Shown here: positions 48,323-58,812 of the stretch, one piece after another
Layout: each line of letters begins with the position of its first letter
Position numbering within the stretch: position 1 is the stretch's first letter
Program-made: the position numbers and the translations under genes
Notes under the pieces: generated by a model
Database searches by the model: none
What the model saw: the letters and a program-made list of their open reading frames with translations, nothing else
Told to the model about the DNA's origin: nothing
NCBI GenBank assembly: GCA_943789335.1
Contig: CALSTS010000002.1
Location: 1 to 64,000 of the forward strand
Source of the DNA: an uncultured Pseudomonadales bacterium
GTDB taxonomy: Bacteria > Pseudomonadota > Gammaproteobacteria > Pseudomonadales > Pseudohongiellaceae
DNA length: 64,000 bases
Reading direction: 5' to 3'

Positions 48323-48874
48323 TTAAGCGGCAAAAGCGTCCATATCAGGTAGGCGGGTGGCAATATCGCTGCCAGTTTTATCAGCAACCCAGCCATCTAC
48401 ACTAGGGAAAAATCGAATAAGCTTAAAGTCTGGGTCTGCTCCCATATCAAACCAGTGACTAACCATTGAAGGGACGCTGATAAGATCACCTTTTTCACAT
48501 AACAGCAGGTAGACTTTTTCATTGAGGTGGAAATAAAAAAGTCCGCTGCCTTCCACGAAAAAGCGTATTTCAAAATCACTATGGGTATGTTCAAAATTAA
48601 ACTGTTGGCGTATTTCATCTTTGTTAGGGTTGTCCGGGCTTAATATTGCAACATCAACGAGTTCAAATCCGTAAGTTTTATTAAGCGTGGAGATTGAATC
48701 TTTGTAGGCGTCTAGAATGGTTTCTTGATCAGCATCTTCAGGTAAATCAGATGCTGTCTGCCAGCGTTCAAAAATTATATTTAGCTCATTCATCTGAGAA
48801 GTGATTATGCCAACATCATTAGTCGGTTCTGATAATGATTGTCCCGCTTCATTAAAAACTTGTAGTTCGCTCAT
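48323..48874 (-). CDS. mtnD: Acireductone dioxygenase-like cupin
   Basis: MtnD oxidises the acireductone of the methionine salvage pathway, using Fe or Ni. The 183-residue cupin has the first metal motif HTHSDFEIRFFVEGSGLFYFH (His, His, Glu) and the second His in PSMVSHWFDMG. VFNEAG and DVAIL... fit the family. Other salvage genes (mtnA, B, C, E) are absent nearby, so either they are elsewhere or this solo copy has another role. Confidence 0.85.
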   Translation of the reverse strand: MSELQVFNEAGQSLSEPTNDVGIITSQMNELNIIFERWQTASDLPEDADQETILDAYKDSISTLNKTYGFELVDVAILSPDNPNKDEIRQQFNFEHTHSDFEIRFFVEGSGLFYFHLNEKVYLLLCEKGDLISVPSMVSHWFDMGADPDFKLIRFFPSVDGWVADKTGSDIATRLPDMDAFAA

Positions 48875-48981
48875 AGTGCTAACCTTATTTATACAATTTT
48901 AAAATTCATGAGTATGGCTAAGGTTAAAATCATAACGATGGGACAGTGTGATGTCTATATAAAGGGCGGAAGCATTATCAA

Positions 48982-49037
48982 GCAGAAGCAATTTGTAGGT
49001 GAGGAACGGTAGCGAGCGAACTACAAATCGATTCTGC
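48982..49037. repeat. Long inverted repeat upstream of rpsO
   Basis: The 17-base arms at 48982-48998 and 49021-49037 (core ATTTGTAG/CTACAAAT, outer GCAGAA/TTCTGC) pair at 14 of 17 positions, with a 22-base loop. The 48875-49255 gap otherwise holds the rpsO leader and its promoter region. I see no gene in it. Confidence 0.55.
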
Positions 49038-49255
49038 CCTCTGAACTATTACCACTCACTATTTCTAGCGCTGAGAAAAGTAAGGTGAAATACGCTTATG
49101 ATACGAGAAAAAGTGTATCCAATGCCTGTTTTATGCTATCTTTCGCACCCCGTCATTTTTGGCGTAGGAGCAGACCAGTTAACTATTAATATGCATGGTT
49201 AATTTGGCTTTATAAGGATGTTACTTAATTAATAGCATATTCATAGGAGAATAAG

Positions 49256-49525
49256 ATGGCTTTATCAGTCGATGAAAAAGCAGAAATCATTCGCGATTTC
49301 GCCCTGGCCGAAGGTGACACAGGTTCCCCAGAAGTTCAGGTTGCACTATTAACCAATAATATCAACCACTTACAAGATCACTTCAAAGAGCATAACCATG
49401 ACCATCATTCCCGTCGCGGACTGATTCGTATGGTTAATACTCGTCGTAAGTTGCTTGATTATCTAAAACGCAAAGACCTTACACGTTATAGCACGCTGAT
49501 TAAAAGATTGGGTCTACGTCGTTAA
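49256..49525 (+). CDS. rpsO: 30S ribosomal protein S15
   Basis: S15 binds the 16S rRNA central domain. The 89-residue protein has [13 protein letters not shown], the [21 protein letters not shown] core and ends LGLRR, all conserved. The ATG follows an AGGAGA site. rpsO-pnp is a conserved pair; a translational autoregulation by S15 is known in E. coli but is not shown by this leader. Confidence 0.98.
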   Translation: MALSVDEKAEIIRDFALAEGDTGSPEVQVALLTNNINHLQDHFKEHNHDHHSRRGLIRMVNTRRKLLDYLKRKDLTRYSTLIKRLGLRR

Positions 49526-49585
49526 TCAACCCTTCTCACCTGACTGGCATTGGGTCAGTCAGGCTCATACGTTAGGAAAAAATAT

Positions 49586-51700
49586 ATGTTAAATCCGATA
49601 AGGAAAGAATTTAAATATGGCAACGATACGGTTGTCATGGAAACAGGTAAAGTTGCTCGTCAGGCTACCGGTGCAGTTATGGTATCCATAGGTGGAACGT
49701 CAGTTTTAACCACAGTTGTTGGTAGAAAAACTGCAAAACCAGGACAGGATTTCTTCCCACTAACTGTTAATTATCAAGAAAAAACTTATGCCGCTGGTAA
49801 AATACCAGGTGGCTTCTTTAAACGCGAAGGTCGTCCTACTGAAAAGGAAACACTGACTTCACGTTTAATTGATAGACCAATCAGACCCTTATTCCCTAAA
49901 GGCTTCATGAATGAAGTACAGGTTGTTTGTTCTGTCATTTCATCAGAAAAGAATGTCGATCCGGATATTGCTGCAATGATTGGAACATCAGCAGCACTAT
50001 CAATATCAGGTATTCCATTCTCAGGTCCTATCGGCGCTGCACGCGTTGGTTTCACGGAAGCTGAAGGGTATGTTTTAAACCCAAGTTATGAAAACCTCGA
50101 AAGTTCTGATCTGGATATGGTTGTAGCAGGTACTGAATCTGCCGTATTAATGGTGGAATCTGAAGCTAAAGAACTTAGTGAAGACTTCATGCTGGGAGCT
50201 GTGTTATTTGCCCATCAGGAAATGCAGGTTATTGTTCAGGCAGTAAAAGAACTTAAAGCAGAGGCGGGTAAGCCAGATTGGGAATGGGTTGCTGAAGAGA
50301 AAAATACAGCACTTATTGAGTCTATTTCAGGTGCTTTTGCTGCTGGAATTACTGAAGCCTATACCATCTCTGACAAAATGCAGCGTCAGGATAAACTGGG
50401 TGAATTGCAGGGTCAGGCTGTTGAGCAATTTGCTAATGAAGAGTCTGAGCCGGCAGTAAGCGCTGGAGAAATTCAGGATATTTTTGCTTCATTGGAGAAG
50501 AAAATTGTTCGTAGCAATATTATTGCTGGGCAGCCACGTATCGATGGCCGCGATAATAATACTGTAAGGTCAATTTATGTTGAGACAGGTGTTTTACCTA
50601 AAACACATGGTTCTGCCTTATTTACGCGTGGCGAAACTCAGGCCTTAGTTGTAGCAACTCTTGGACCTATCCGTGATGCTCAAATGATTGAAGGTCTTAC
50701 GGGCACCATTAAAGATCCTTTTATGCTGCATTATAACTTTCCACCATTCAGTGTGGGTGAAACCGGCTTTATGAGCGGACCAAAACGTCGTGAAATTGGT
50801 CATGGCCGATTAGCTCGTCGTGGTGTATCAGCTGTTTTACCAAAAGAAGAAGATTTTCCATATGCAATTCGCGTTGTATCTGAGATTACAGAATCCAATG
50901 GTTCTTCTTCGATGGCTTCAGTTTGCGGTACCAGCTTAGCTTTGATGGATGCTGGCGTACCTTTGAAGGCACCAGTTGCTGGTATAGCGATGGGTTTGAT
51001 TAAGGAAGATAACGGTTTTGCCGTATTAACAGATATTCTGGGTGATGAGGATCACCTTGGTGATATGGACTTTAAAGTTGCTGGATCTGCAGCCGGTATT
51101 ACAGCATTGCAAATGGACATAAAAATTCAGGGAATTACTGAAGAAATTATGGAAACTGCATTGCAACAAGCTAATACAGCCAGAATGTTTATTCTAGGCG
51201 AAATGAATAAAGTGATTTCAATTTCTCGCGAAAATGTTTCTGAGAATGCGCCAAGTATGGGCATGATCAAAGTACATCCGGATAAAATCCGTGATGTTAT
51301 TGGTAAAGGCGGCGTAACCATTCGATCTATTACTGAAGAAACAGGCGCATCAGTTGATATCGATGATGATGGTAATGTTCGCATTTATGGTGAAGACGCG
51401 GCCTCTCGTGATGCTGCTGTAGCCATGGTAGAAGAGATTACTGCTGAAGCTGAAATCGGCAAAATTTATAAAGGCCTTGTTTCCAAAATAGTTGATTTTG
51501 GAGCCTTTGTGACAATTCTGCCTGGTAAAGATGGCTTAGTACATATTTCTCAAATTGCTCAAGAGCGTGTAGAGAAAGTGACTGATCATTTAAGTGAAGG
51601 GCAAGAAATTGCTGTAAAAGTACTTAAAGTAGATGATCGTGGTAAAGTCAGTCTAAGCATGAAAGATGTGACAGACGAGGAAAAAGCTGAAGTGTTGTAA
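49586..51700 (+). CDS. pnp: Polyribonucleotide nucleotidyltransferase
   Basis: PNPase degrades RNA 3' to 5' by phosphorolysis as a homotrimer in the degradosome. Two RNase PH domains (first with [20 protein letters not shown], second with [14 protein letters not shown]), a linking helical domain, then KH ([16 protein letters not shown]) and S1 ([20 protein letters not shown]). The ATG 49586 with AGGAAA before it gives about 704 residues; the TTG at 49550 is rejected. Confidence 0.98.
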   Translation: MLNPIRKEFKYGNDTVVMETGKVARQATGAVMVSIGGTSVLTTVVGRKTAKPGQDFFPLTVNYQEKTYAAGKIPGGFFKREGRPTEKETLTSRLIDRPIRPLFPKGFMNEVQVVCSVISSEKNVDPDIAAMIGTSAALSISGIPFSGPIGAARVGFTEAEGYVLNPSYENLESSDLDMVVAGTESAVLMVESEAKELSEDFMLGAVLFAHQEMQVIVQAVKELKAEAGKPDWEWVAEEKNTALIESISGAFAAGITEAYTISDKMQRQDKLGELQGQAVEQFANEESEPAVSAGEIQDIFASLEKKIVRSNIIAGQPRIDGRDNNTVRSIYVETGVLPKTHGSALFTRGETQALVVATLGPIRDAQMIEGLTGTIKDPFMLHYNFPPFSVGETGFMSGPKRREIGHGRLARRGVSAVLPKEEDFPYAIRVVSEITESNGSSSMASVCGTSLALMDAGVPLKAPVAGIAMGLIKEDNGFAVLTDILGDEDHLGDMDFKVAGSAAGITALQMDIKIQGITEEIMETALQQANTARMFILGEMNKVISISRENVSENAPSMGMIKVHPDKIRDVIGKGGVTIRSITEETGASVDIDDDGNVRIYGEDAASRDAAVAMVEEITAEAEIGKIYKGLVSKIVDFGAFVTILPGKDGLVHISQIAQERVEKVTDHLSEGQEIAVKVLKVDDRGKVSLSMKDVTDEEKAEVL

Positions 51701-51725
51701 GATAAGCTTCAACTTCTGAAATAAT

Positions 51726-51761
51726 AAGAGCCCGATATTCTGTTTGAATTCGGGCTTTTTT
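51726..51761 (+). terminator. Terminator after pnp
   Basis: AGCCCGA/TCGGGCT, extended by ATTC/GAAT pairing, is followed by six T. Confidence 0.85.
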
Positions 51762-51922
51762 ATGTCTGAAAAACTATTTTTGGCCATATTGTTTCAGATT
51801 TTTTACCAGCCGATTAAACTATTCGATAATTCTTTGGGAACCTGGAAGCAGGTCTGTAACCTAAGGATAGAACTGTATAGAAAGAACAGAAGCATAAAAG
51901 CAGCAAAAAAATTGGAAATATA

Positions 51923-52843
51923 ATGAATGATAATAAGTTAATTTTTTCAATGGTTATAGGCGTTATCGTCCTGTTTGGTTTGTTTATGTTGATAACCGGA
52001 GGAGAGCAAGAACCTGTTACCATGATTGTCACAAATGAAGTCGAGCAGGAAGAATTTTCATTACCTTCGCAAGCCGGTATTACAGATGAAATTATAGAAG
52101 ACCCTGTTATAGAAGCTGTAGAGATAATTACTGAGCTTGAGGATTTAAGTGATGAAATTGTTGAGGAATTAGCTGAGCCCTTAGAAGAAGTAATCGCAAT
52201 AACTATAGACTTGATTGAGCCTGAACCAGTAACACCGACTTTACCTTCTTTGAATAATAGCGATGATTATGTCAAAGAAGAATTAGCTGCCATTGATGGT
52301 GGTTCGCCTATATTAGCCCATTTAGTTTCAGAAGAGCTGGTTAGGAAATTTGTCGTGATGATTGAAAATATAAGTAGAGGTGAGTTTCCCGAACGTAATC
52401 TGCCAGTTCTTTATCCGGAAGAAAGAATGACAGTGACTGAACTCGGCAGTGATTTCTATCTGATAGATGAACAATCTTATCAACGTTTTAATAGATTGGT
52501 TGAAGTACTCACAAATATTAGTACAGAAACAGCAGTCAATTTTTATCATCAACTACAGCCACTTTTTCGTGAGTCTTATGCAGAACTAGGTTTACGCAAT
52601 AGTAATTTTAATGATGTCTTTTTACAGGCTATAGACAATGTGCTTGAAGCCAGAACGGCCCCTCAGCCTCAGCAACTTATCCGCCCAAATTTAAATTACC
52701 TTTATGCTGATCCCGCAATAGAAAGCTACAGCACAGTTGAAAAGTTATTACTTCGCTTAGGCCCTGAAAATACAGAAAGCCTGCAACGCAGGCTGGAATT
52801 CTTTAAACGTCGACTAGAACTTGACGCTTCACTAGCAAACTAA
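51923..52843 (+). CDS. DUF3014-domain protein, membrane anchored
   Basis: The 306-residue protein has an N-terminal membrane segment (about residues 5-25), then a Glu-rich, low-complexity linker (residues 35-105), then a C-terminal DUF3014 domain starting LPSLNNSDDYVKEELAAI and continuing SEELVRKFVVMIENISRGEFPERN. The domain is conserved in gammaproteobacteria and has no known role. Topology is probably one membrane helix with the domain in the periplasm. It converges on the adenosine kinase gene, overlapping by 4 bases. Confidence 0.8.
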   Translation: MNDNKLIFSMVIGVIVLFGLFMLITGGEQEPVTMIVTNEVEQEEFSLPSQAGITDEIIEDPVIEAVEIITELEDLSDEIVEELAEPLEEVIAITIDLIEPEPVTPTLPSLNNSDDYVKEELAAIDGGSPILAHLVSEELVRKFVVMIENISRGEFPERNLPVLYPEERMTVTELGSDFYLIDEQSYQRFNRLVEVLTNISTETAVNFYHQLQPLFRESYAELGLRNSNFNDVFLQAIDNVLEARTAPQPQQLIRPNLNYLYADPAIESYSTVEKLLLRLGPENTESLQRRLEFFKRRLELDASLAN

Positions 52844-53838
52844 ACAATTTGTTTTAGTAAATCCTGATGTTGTTCAGCTGGTAGTCGTGGGCCAAATTGA
52901 CTCACAATAGTTGCAGCACCCAAGCTAGCCAGGCGTCCAGAAGTTTCAAAATCCAAGCCAGCTGATAAACCATATAGGAAAGCTCCCGCAAACATGTCAC
53001 CAGCTCCATTTGAATCTACTGCGGTAATTTGATGTGCTGCAATTTCAATATAGTTATCACCATCAAATAATAATGCGCCTTTAGATCCCATAGTGATAAC
53101 AAAAGTCTTTGCTATGGTTTTTAAAGCTGCAGCTGCCGCTTTGATAGTTTCTTCGCCGGTCCAGCTTAAGGCTTCTACTTCATTAGCAAAAAGAAGATCG
53201 ACACCGTCTCCGATCATGTCTTCTAAGCCGCCTCTAAAAAACTGCACCATACCGGGGTCAGATAAAGTGATTGCTGTTAAAACACCATTTGCCTCAGCGA
53301 TTCTTTTAGCTTCTACACAGGCTTTACATGCGTCAGGTGAACTTACTAAATAACCTTCCATATAGAGATATTTGGAATTAATTAAAGCGTCTTCATTGAT
53401 ATCATCACTGGTCAGTTCTGAAGAAACACCAAGGTAAGTCAGCATAGTGCGCTCAGCATCTGGACTTACCATGACTAAGCATTTGCCGGTAACACCATCA
53501 TCACTTCTTATGCTGTCTTTGTTGGTATCAATATTATGATTACCTAGCTCATCCAAATAAAAATCACCAAAGTCATCATTTGCAACTTTACATGAATAAA
53601 AAGTGTTGGCGCCAAATTGTGATGCGGCATATAAAGTATTTGCCGCTGAACCACCACCTGCACGTTTTTTTAAGCCATAACGTTCCATAAGGCGCTCTAA
53701 TATGGTGCTTTGAGATTCACCATCTACTAAAGTCATTAGGCCTTTTTGAATGCTCTCATGTTGAAAAAAGTCATCTTCGACTTCGAATTCTTTATCAACG
53801 AGGGCATTGCCTAAAGCATAAATATGGTAGTTTTTCAT
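52840..53838 (-). CDS. PfkB-family adenosine kinase
   Basis: This is a ribokinase-fold sugar/nucleoside kinase of 332 residues. The GG switch is in RAGGGSAANTLYA. The catalytic motif DSNGAGDMFAGAFLYGL carries the Asp base (DxxGAGD). KTFVITMGSKGALL is the ATP-site strand. This branch is usually annotated adenosine kinase; the substrate is inferred from similarity. Ends of the DUF3014 gene overlap its 3' end. Confidence 0.82.
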   Translation of the reverse strand: MKNYHIYALGNALVDKEFEVEDDFFQHESIQKGLMTLVDGESQSTILERLMERYGLKKRAGGGSAANTLYAASQFGANTFYSCKVANDDFGDFYLDELGNHNIDTNKDSIRSDDGVTGKCLVMVSPDAERTMLTYLGVSSELTSDDINEDALINSKYLYMEGYLVSSPDACKACVEAKRIAEANGVLTAITLSDPGMVQFFRGGLEDMIGDGVDLLFANEVEALSWTGEETIKAAAAALKTIAKTFVITMGSKGALLFDGDNYIEIAAHQITAVDSNGAGDMFAGAFLYGLSAGLDFETSGRLASLGAATIVSQFGPRLPAEQHQDLLKQIV

Positions 53839-53864
53839 GAAAATTCCTAGTTAAAAATCTAGCG

Positions 53865-55166
53865 TTATGAAAGTTGTGAAAATGCAATTTCTGCAGCTTT
53901 GAGAGTTAGTTGAATTTCTTTTTCACCATGAGCAGCCGATAAAAAGCCTGTTTCGAAAGCGGAAGGGGCCAAATAAATTCCTTGGTCTAACATGCTATGA
54001 AAGTATTGTTTGAAATGCTCAAGATTGCATTGCATAACTTGATCGAAACTTGAGATTTTTGACTCTTCTGAAAAAAAGCATCCAAACATAGCGCCAACTT
54101 GATTAGTACAAAATGGAATGCCAGCTGCGTCAGCATGGTGTTGAAGACCGGTTAATAATTTCTCGGTATTGTCAGTTAGCGCTTGATGAAAGCCAGGTTT
54201 TGAAATTTCATTAAGCATTATTAAACCCGCAGTTACTGCTAAGGGGTTGCCCGAGAGGGTACCAGCCTGATAAACAGGGCCTAAGGGTGCAAGCATGTCC
54301 ATATATCTCTTCTTGCCGCCGAATGCCCCTACAGGCAAGCCACCACCTATAACTTTACCTAAAGTGGTCAAGTCAGGATCAATATTATAAATGCTTTGGG
54401 CGCCGCCGAGAGCTACTCTGAAGCCAGTCATTACTTCATCAAAAATCAGCAGGCTTTCGTGGGCTTCAGTAATGCTGCGTAAAGTTTCTAGGAAGCCTGG
54501 TGTGGGAGGCACAAGATTCATGTTGCCGGCAACGGGCTCAACGATAACACAGGCAATCTCTTGGCCATGTTGCTTGAAGAACTCTTCTATTGCTTCGCTA
54601 TTGTTATAAGGCAGTACATAAGTTTGTTGAGCTGTGCTTTCAGGTATTCCTGCTGAGTCGGGCGCTCCCATCGTCAAAGCACCAGAACCTGCTTTAACTA
54701 AAAGCGAATCCACATGGCCATGATAACAACCTTCGAATTTGACAACTTTATCTCGTTTGGTAACACCACGAGCTAATCTGATTGCACTCATGGTAGCTTC
54801 TGTACCAGAGTTAACTAGCCTTACGCTTTCAATCGAAGGCATTATTTTGCAAATAAGATCGGCTATTTCAATTTCTTTTTCAGTGGGTGCGCCAAATGCT
54901 AGACCAAGCTCTAATTGCTGCTTTAAAGCTTCAATTACTTTTGGATGACAATGACCAATAATTAATGGCCCCCATGCGCCGATATAATCAATATAACCGT
55001 TGTCATCAGCATCATAAACATATGCCCCTTCGCCTCGGGAAAAGAAAACAGGATTTCCTTCAACGCCCTTAAAGGCACGAACAGGCGAGTTTACTCCGCC
55101 AGGGATATGTTTTTGTGCGCGCGCGAACAAGGCTTTAGAGCGTGAGTAAGATTTACCCTCAGACAT
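53865..55166 (-). CDS. hemL: Glutamate-1-semialdehyde 2,1-aminomutase
   Basis: HemL makes 5-aminolevulinate for tetrapyrroles. The PLP-lysine motif is [17 protein letters not shown]. The N-terminal [15 protein letters not shown] and [17 protein letters not shown] are family signatures. At 433 residues it has normal length. It follows hemJ by 9 bases; both act in heme synthesis. Confidence 0.97.
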   Translation of the reverse strand: MSEGKSYSRSKALFARAQKHIPGGVNSPVRAFKGVEGNPVFFSRGEGAYVYDADDNGYIDYIGAWGPLIIGHCHPKVIEALKQQLELGLAFGAPTEKEIEIADLICKIMPSIESVRLVNSGTEATMSAIRLARGVTKRDKVVKFEGCYHGHVDSLLVKAGSGALTMGAPDSAGIPESTAQQTYVLPYNNSEAIEEFFKQHGQEIACVIVEPVAGNMNLVPPTPGFLETLRSITEAHESLLIFDEVMTGFRVALGGAQSIYNIDPDLTTLGKVIGGGLPVGAFGGKKRYMDMLAPLGPVYQAGTLSGNPLAVTAGLIMLNEISKPGFHQALTDNTEKLLTGLQHHADAAGIPFCTNQVGAMFGCFFSEESKISSFDQVMQCNLEHFKQYFHSMLDQGIYLAPSAFETGFLSAAHGEKEIQLTLKAAEIAFSQLS

Positions 55167-55175
55167 ATAGGTTTC

Positions 55176-55604
55176 CTAAAAAGGTTTAACGACGACGAAA
55201 ATTATAATAGCTATTAACAAAATTACTGGCGCTTCATTGAACCAGCGATAAAATTTATGTGAATGTGTATTTTTGTTTTCTTTAAAAACTTTTAAATAGT
55301 GCCAACAGAAAATATGAAAAATAAGAAGCAAGAAAACACAGGCTAACTTTGCATGCATCCAGCCAGACTGCCAATAAAATTGAAAATTAGTACTTAAAAG
55401 TAATCCACCAAAAATAATAGTTAAAACGGCAGAAGGGGTCATAATACCCCAGAAAAGTTTTCGCTCCATTATCTTAAAACGCTCAAAACTTAATTCATCA
55501 TCGGCCATGGCATGATAGACATAAAGTCTCGGCAAATAGAAAACCCCTGCAAACCAGCAGGTCATGGAGATAAGATGAAAAGCTTTATACCAGAGGTAAG
55601 CCAT
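55176..55604 (-). CDS. hemJ: Protoporphyrinogen IX oxidase HemJ
   Basis: HemJ is an inner-membrane protein of 142 residues with four helices that oxidises protoporphyrinogen. The conserved His of the first helix (KAFHLISMTCWFAGVFYLPRLYVYH) and Lys/His of the third (WMHAKLACVFLLLIFH) are present. Coupled to hemL, which supplies an early step of the same pathway. Confidence 0.9.
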   Translation of the reverse strand: MAYLWYKAFHLISMTCWFAGVFYLPRLYVYHAMADDELSFERFKIMERKLFWGIMTPSAVLTIIFGGLLLSTNFQFYWQSGWMHAKLACVFLLLIFHIFCWHYLKVFKENKNTHSHKFYRWFNEAPVILLIAIIIFVVVKPF

Positions 55605-55895
55605 ATGTGATCTTCGTTACTAAATTATCACGTAATAATAACATTATTCTAAGTCAGCCTGCATGTTGGGAGTTGACCAAATTGTGTTTAAAATTGAAAG
55701 TAGCGACAAGATTAGCAATAGCAGTTTAGTAGTTGGCTTGCTTCCGCTTCTCACTTGAAAACCGGCTAATACTGTCTAAGATTAGCCAAAAAATACAATA
55801 AAACACACCAGAATTAATGTTTTATAGTGGGAAAGGGTTGAGTTTTGCTATTATAGCGCCCCTAAATTAAATATAGCCCTTTGCAAGAGTAGAAA

Positions 55896-56927
55896 ATGAT
55901 TAACGTAGGTGTTGTTGGTGCTACCGGATACACCGGTGTTGAACTCTTAAGAATACTGGTTTTGCATCCAGAAGTTTCTATACAGATGGTCACTTCCAGA
56001 TCGGAAGAAGGCGTTGCTGTGTCTTCAATATTTCCAAATTTACGTGAACATCTACAGCTTTATTTTTGTGCCCCAGATCCTGATCTTCTAGCGGAATGTG
56101 ATTTAGTCTTTTTTGCTACGCCTCATGGGACTGCGATGGCATTAGTGCCAGAACTTTTAGCAAAAGGCGTGAAGGTAATAGATCTTTCTGCTGATTTTAG
56201 AATTAAAGATGCAAAATTATGGTCACATTGGTATGGGATGGAACATACTTGCCCAGAATTGTTACAAGAAGCGGTTTATGGTTTGCCTGAAGTAAATAGA
56301 GAGCTTATTAGAAAGGCCTCACTTGTTGCTAATCCGGGCTGCTATCCAACTGCTGTGCAATTAGGTTTCATTCCTCTTCTTAAGAATAATTTGGTTGATC
56401 CAGGCTCATTAATTGCGGATGTTAAGTCGGGCGTTAGTGGTGCAGGAAGAAAAGCAAGTACAGGTACTTTATTGTGTGAAGCCAGTGAAAATTTCAAAGC
56501 TTACGGAATAAATGGGCATAGGCACCAACCTGAGATTGTGCAAGGGTTAAATGAACAAAGTAAAGATTTGGTTAACCTGACTTTTATGCCGCATTTAGTT
56601 CCTATGATCAGAGGTATTCAAGCAAGTTTGTATGCTTCTTTATTAAAAGATACTGTTGATTTGCAAAGTTTGTATGAAGATTTTTATAGTGATGAAAAAT
56701 TTGTTGATGTTTTGGAAGCTGGTTTAAGCCCTGAAACCAGAACAGTAAGAGGCAGCAATATGTGTCGACTGGCAGTCACTCAACCAGAAGGTAGTGATAA
56801 AGTTGTTGTGTTGGTGGCTGAAGATAATTTAGTCAAAGGTGCGGCAGGTCAAGCGGTACAAAATATGAATATTATGTATGATCTTGACGAATCGCTTGGT
56901 TTAAATCTTGTTTCGGTATTACCGTAA
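55896..56927 (+). CDS. argC: N-acetyl-gamma-glutamyl-phosphate reductase
   Basis: ArgC is the third step of arginine synthesis. The Rossmann motif is [15 protein letters not shown], the catalytic Cys is in [13 protein letters not shown], and the His in [10 protein letters not shown]. At 343 residues it is of normal length. The upstream 55605-55895 gap holds the divergent hemJ and argC promoters and no gene. Confidence 0.97.
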   Translation: MINVGVVGATGYTGVELLRILVLHPEVSIQMVTSRSEEGVAVSSIFPNLREHLQLYFCAPDPDLLAECDLVFFATPHGTAMALVPELLAKGVKVIDLSADFRIKDAKLWSHWYGMEHTCPELLQEAVYGLPEVNRELIRKASLVANPGCYPTAVQLGFIPLLKNNLVDPGSLIADVKSGVSGAGRKASTGTLLCEASENFKAYGINGHRHQPEIVQGLNEQSKDLVNLTFMPHLVPMIRGIQASLYASLLKDTVDLQSLYEDFYSDEKFVDVLEAGLSPETRTVRGSNMCRLAVTQPEGSDKVVVLVAEDNLVKGAAGQAVQNMNIMYDLDESLGLNLVSVLP

Positions 56928-56941
56928 ATTAAAGGCAAAAA

Positions 56942-57682
56942 ATGGCGGTAGTTAAAGGTAGTAAACAAATTAAGATGGTTGTAGTTCCGCATAAGCCTAT
57001 GCGGAACATAATGTTAATGTTGGGCGCTCTTTTTATGGCGGCTTTTTTGACTAGTGCTGGTATTTATTATGGTTATAACCTTGGAACTAATGAAAATATT
57101 GATATTCGTATAGAACGCGATCAATTAAGTATTGAAGTTGTTTCTCTTCAAGCACAACTAGAAATCAGTCAACAAGATCTAGTTAATGTTGAGCAGGCAA
57201 TTCTGGTCGATAGACAAGCACTAGTTGAAGTGCAGGAAATGATGGTTGGTTTACGAGAAACAAATGCTCAGTTGGAAGAAGATGTTTTGTTTTATAGGCA
57301 AATCATGTCACCTGAAAATGATGAGACAGGGTTATCAATAGGTCAGCTTGACCTAAGTGCGACCGAAGAGGAGAATCGGATTCGATATCATATTGAATTG
57401 AAGCAACTAGCTAATAATGAAAATCTTATAAGTGGTTATGCTAATGTCAATATTTTGGGCGCACAAAATGGTAACGAGATTTCCTTTCCACTTAGAAGTT
57501 TAGCTCAAGACGAGAGCCAATTAGACATAAGACTGCAATTCAGATACTTTCAAAACATTGAAGGTGAACTAATAATTCCTGAAAATTTTATACCTGAAGC
57601 TGTTCAAATACTGGCAGTTTCACAAGGTGATAATGCAAAAACTGTACAGAAAAATTTTGCATGGCTTGTAGAGCGCCAGTAG
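56942..57682 (+). CDS. Single-pass membrane coiled-coil protein, DUF6776-like
   Basis: The 246-residue protein has a basic N-terminus, one membrane segment (residues about 21-44) and a coiled coil (about 55-120, heptads rich in Leu, Gln and Val). The C-terminal beta-rich part (YHIELKQLANNENLISGYANVNILG) fits the DUF6776 group. In Pseudomonas a gene of this kind lies between argC and a bactofilin gene, as here. That suggests a role in cell-envelope organisation alongside the bactofilin, by context only. Confidence 0.65.
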   Translation: MAVVKGSKQIKMVVVPHKPMRNIMLMLGALFMAAFLTSAGIYYGYNLGTNENIDIRIERDQLSIEVVSLQAQLEISQQDLVNVEQAILVDRQALVEVQEMMVGLRETNAQLEEDVLFYRQIMSPENDETGLSIGQLDLSATEEENRIRYHIELKQLANNENLISGYANVNILGAQNGNEISFPLRSLAQDESQLDIRLQFRYFQNIEGELIIPENFIPEAVQILAVSQGDNAKTVQKNFAWLVERQ

Positions 57683-57757
57683 GCCAGTAGAAAGGTGATA
57701 GAAATATAGTAGAACCTTAATAAAAAAATAATTCTATAAGCATCAAAGAGATTACTC

Positions 57758-58198
57758 GTGAAAAATAAATTTAGTGAAAACGTAACAACCTTAATTTCAA
57801 AGTCAACTGAAATAAATGGTGACCTGCATTTTTCAGGCACACTAGAAGTTGAAGGAAAATTAGAGGAAACATTTACGCTGATACTGATGTGCCTGCTGAA
57901 GTAAGAATTAGGAAAGCGGGCTGGTTCAAGGTGAAATAAAAGCGCCTTCAATTATTGTTAATGGCCTGTGGAAGGTGATGTCTACTCCAGTGAACATATT
58001 GAGTTGGCAGCAAAAGCAAGAGTAGTTGGTAATGTCTATTATCATTTAATTGAAATGGTAACGGGCTCTGAAGTTAATGGTAGTCTTTGTCATCGTACAC
58101 CTGCTGAATTGAAACATAAGCAACTTGATGTACAGCAGTCTTCAATACAACCTGAAATAGAAGCTGTTGTTGTCGAAGCAGCGAAAGTATCTAACTAA
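57758..58198 (+). CDS. Bactofilin, three apparent frameshifts
   Basis: Bactofilins polymerise into cytoskeletal filaments by their right-handed beta-helix. From GTG 57758 the N-terminal frame encodes TLISKSTEINGDLHFSGTLEVEGKL, the central frames encode IYADTDVPAEVRIRKAG and VQGEIKAPSIIVNG, and the last frame encodes EGDVYSSEHIELAAKARVVGNVYYHLIEM, all in order. Three one-base losses repair it: a G in 57865-57866, a base at 57918-57923 and a base at 57966-57970. The repaired product has about 147 residues. It could be a real pseudogene, but losses in other genes of the window favour assembly error. Confidence 0.8.
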
Positions 58199-58285
58199 TA
58201 CTTGACTGATTTGGTTGGTTATTGTCATAATAACCATGTTCCAGCAATTCTCATTTAGTTTCAGGTTTTATTAGTAAAAAATTCT

Positions 58286-58639
58286 ATGTCTGTAGTCCAA
58301 ACACATGATGCTGTGGCAATGGCGTTAAGCGATAACGCAGCAAAAAAAGTAAGCACTCTGATTGCTGAAGAAGGCAATCCAGAACTCAAATTGCGTGTAT
58401 TTGTTACCGGAGGAGGCTGCTCTGGGTTTCAATATGGCTTTTCATTTGATGAAGCGGTCAATGATGATGACACGATAATTTCAAATAATGGTGCGAAGTT
58501 ATTAGTAGATCCCTTAAGTTTTCAATATTTGGTGGGTTCACAAGTTGACTATGCTGAAGGCTTGGAAGGATCTAGGTTTATTGTTAATAATCCATTGGCA
58601 ACCACAACCTGCGGTTGCGGCATGAGCTTTTCCATCTAG
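58286..58639 (+). CDS. erpA: Iron-sulfur cluster insertion protein ErpA
   Basis: ErpA is an A-type carrier that delivers Fe-S clusters to apoproteins. The three cluster cysteines are in [11 protein letters not shown] and [10 protein letters not shown]. At 117 residues it is typical. Its place between the bactofilin and anmK follows Pseudomonas order. Confidence 0.96.
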   Translation: MSVVQTHDAVAMALSDNAAKKVSTLIAEEGNPELKLRVFVTGGGCSGFQYGFSFDEAVNDDDTIISNNGAKLLVDPLSFQYLVGSQVDYAEGLEGSRFIVNNPLATTTCGCGMSFSI

Positions 58640-58812
58640 TAGCTATTACGTTTATCCAAGCGTTGTTGCTTATCTGCACAGTCAGCCACAAATAATTTAT
58701 AAGGCGGATAAGCGCCTAGCCTTGGCTTTGCTCAAGATGCTAAAAAACTGATAGTCCTCTTAAGACCTTTGGTGGCGCTAGTGTATTTTTTCGTTTGGTT
58801 TTATTTTCAGAG

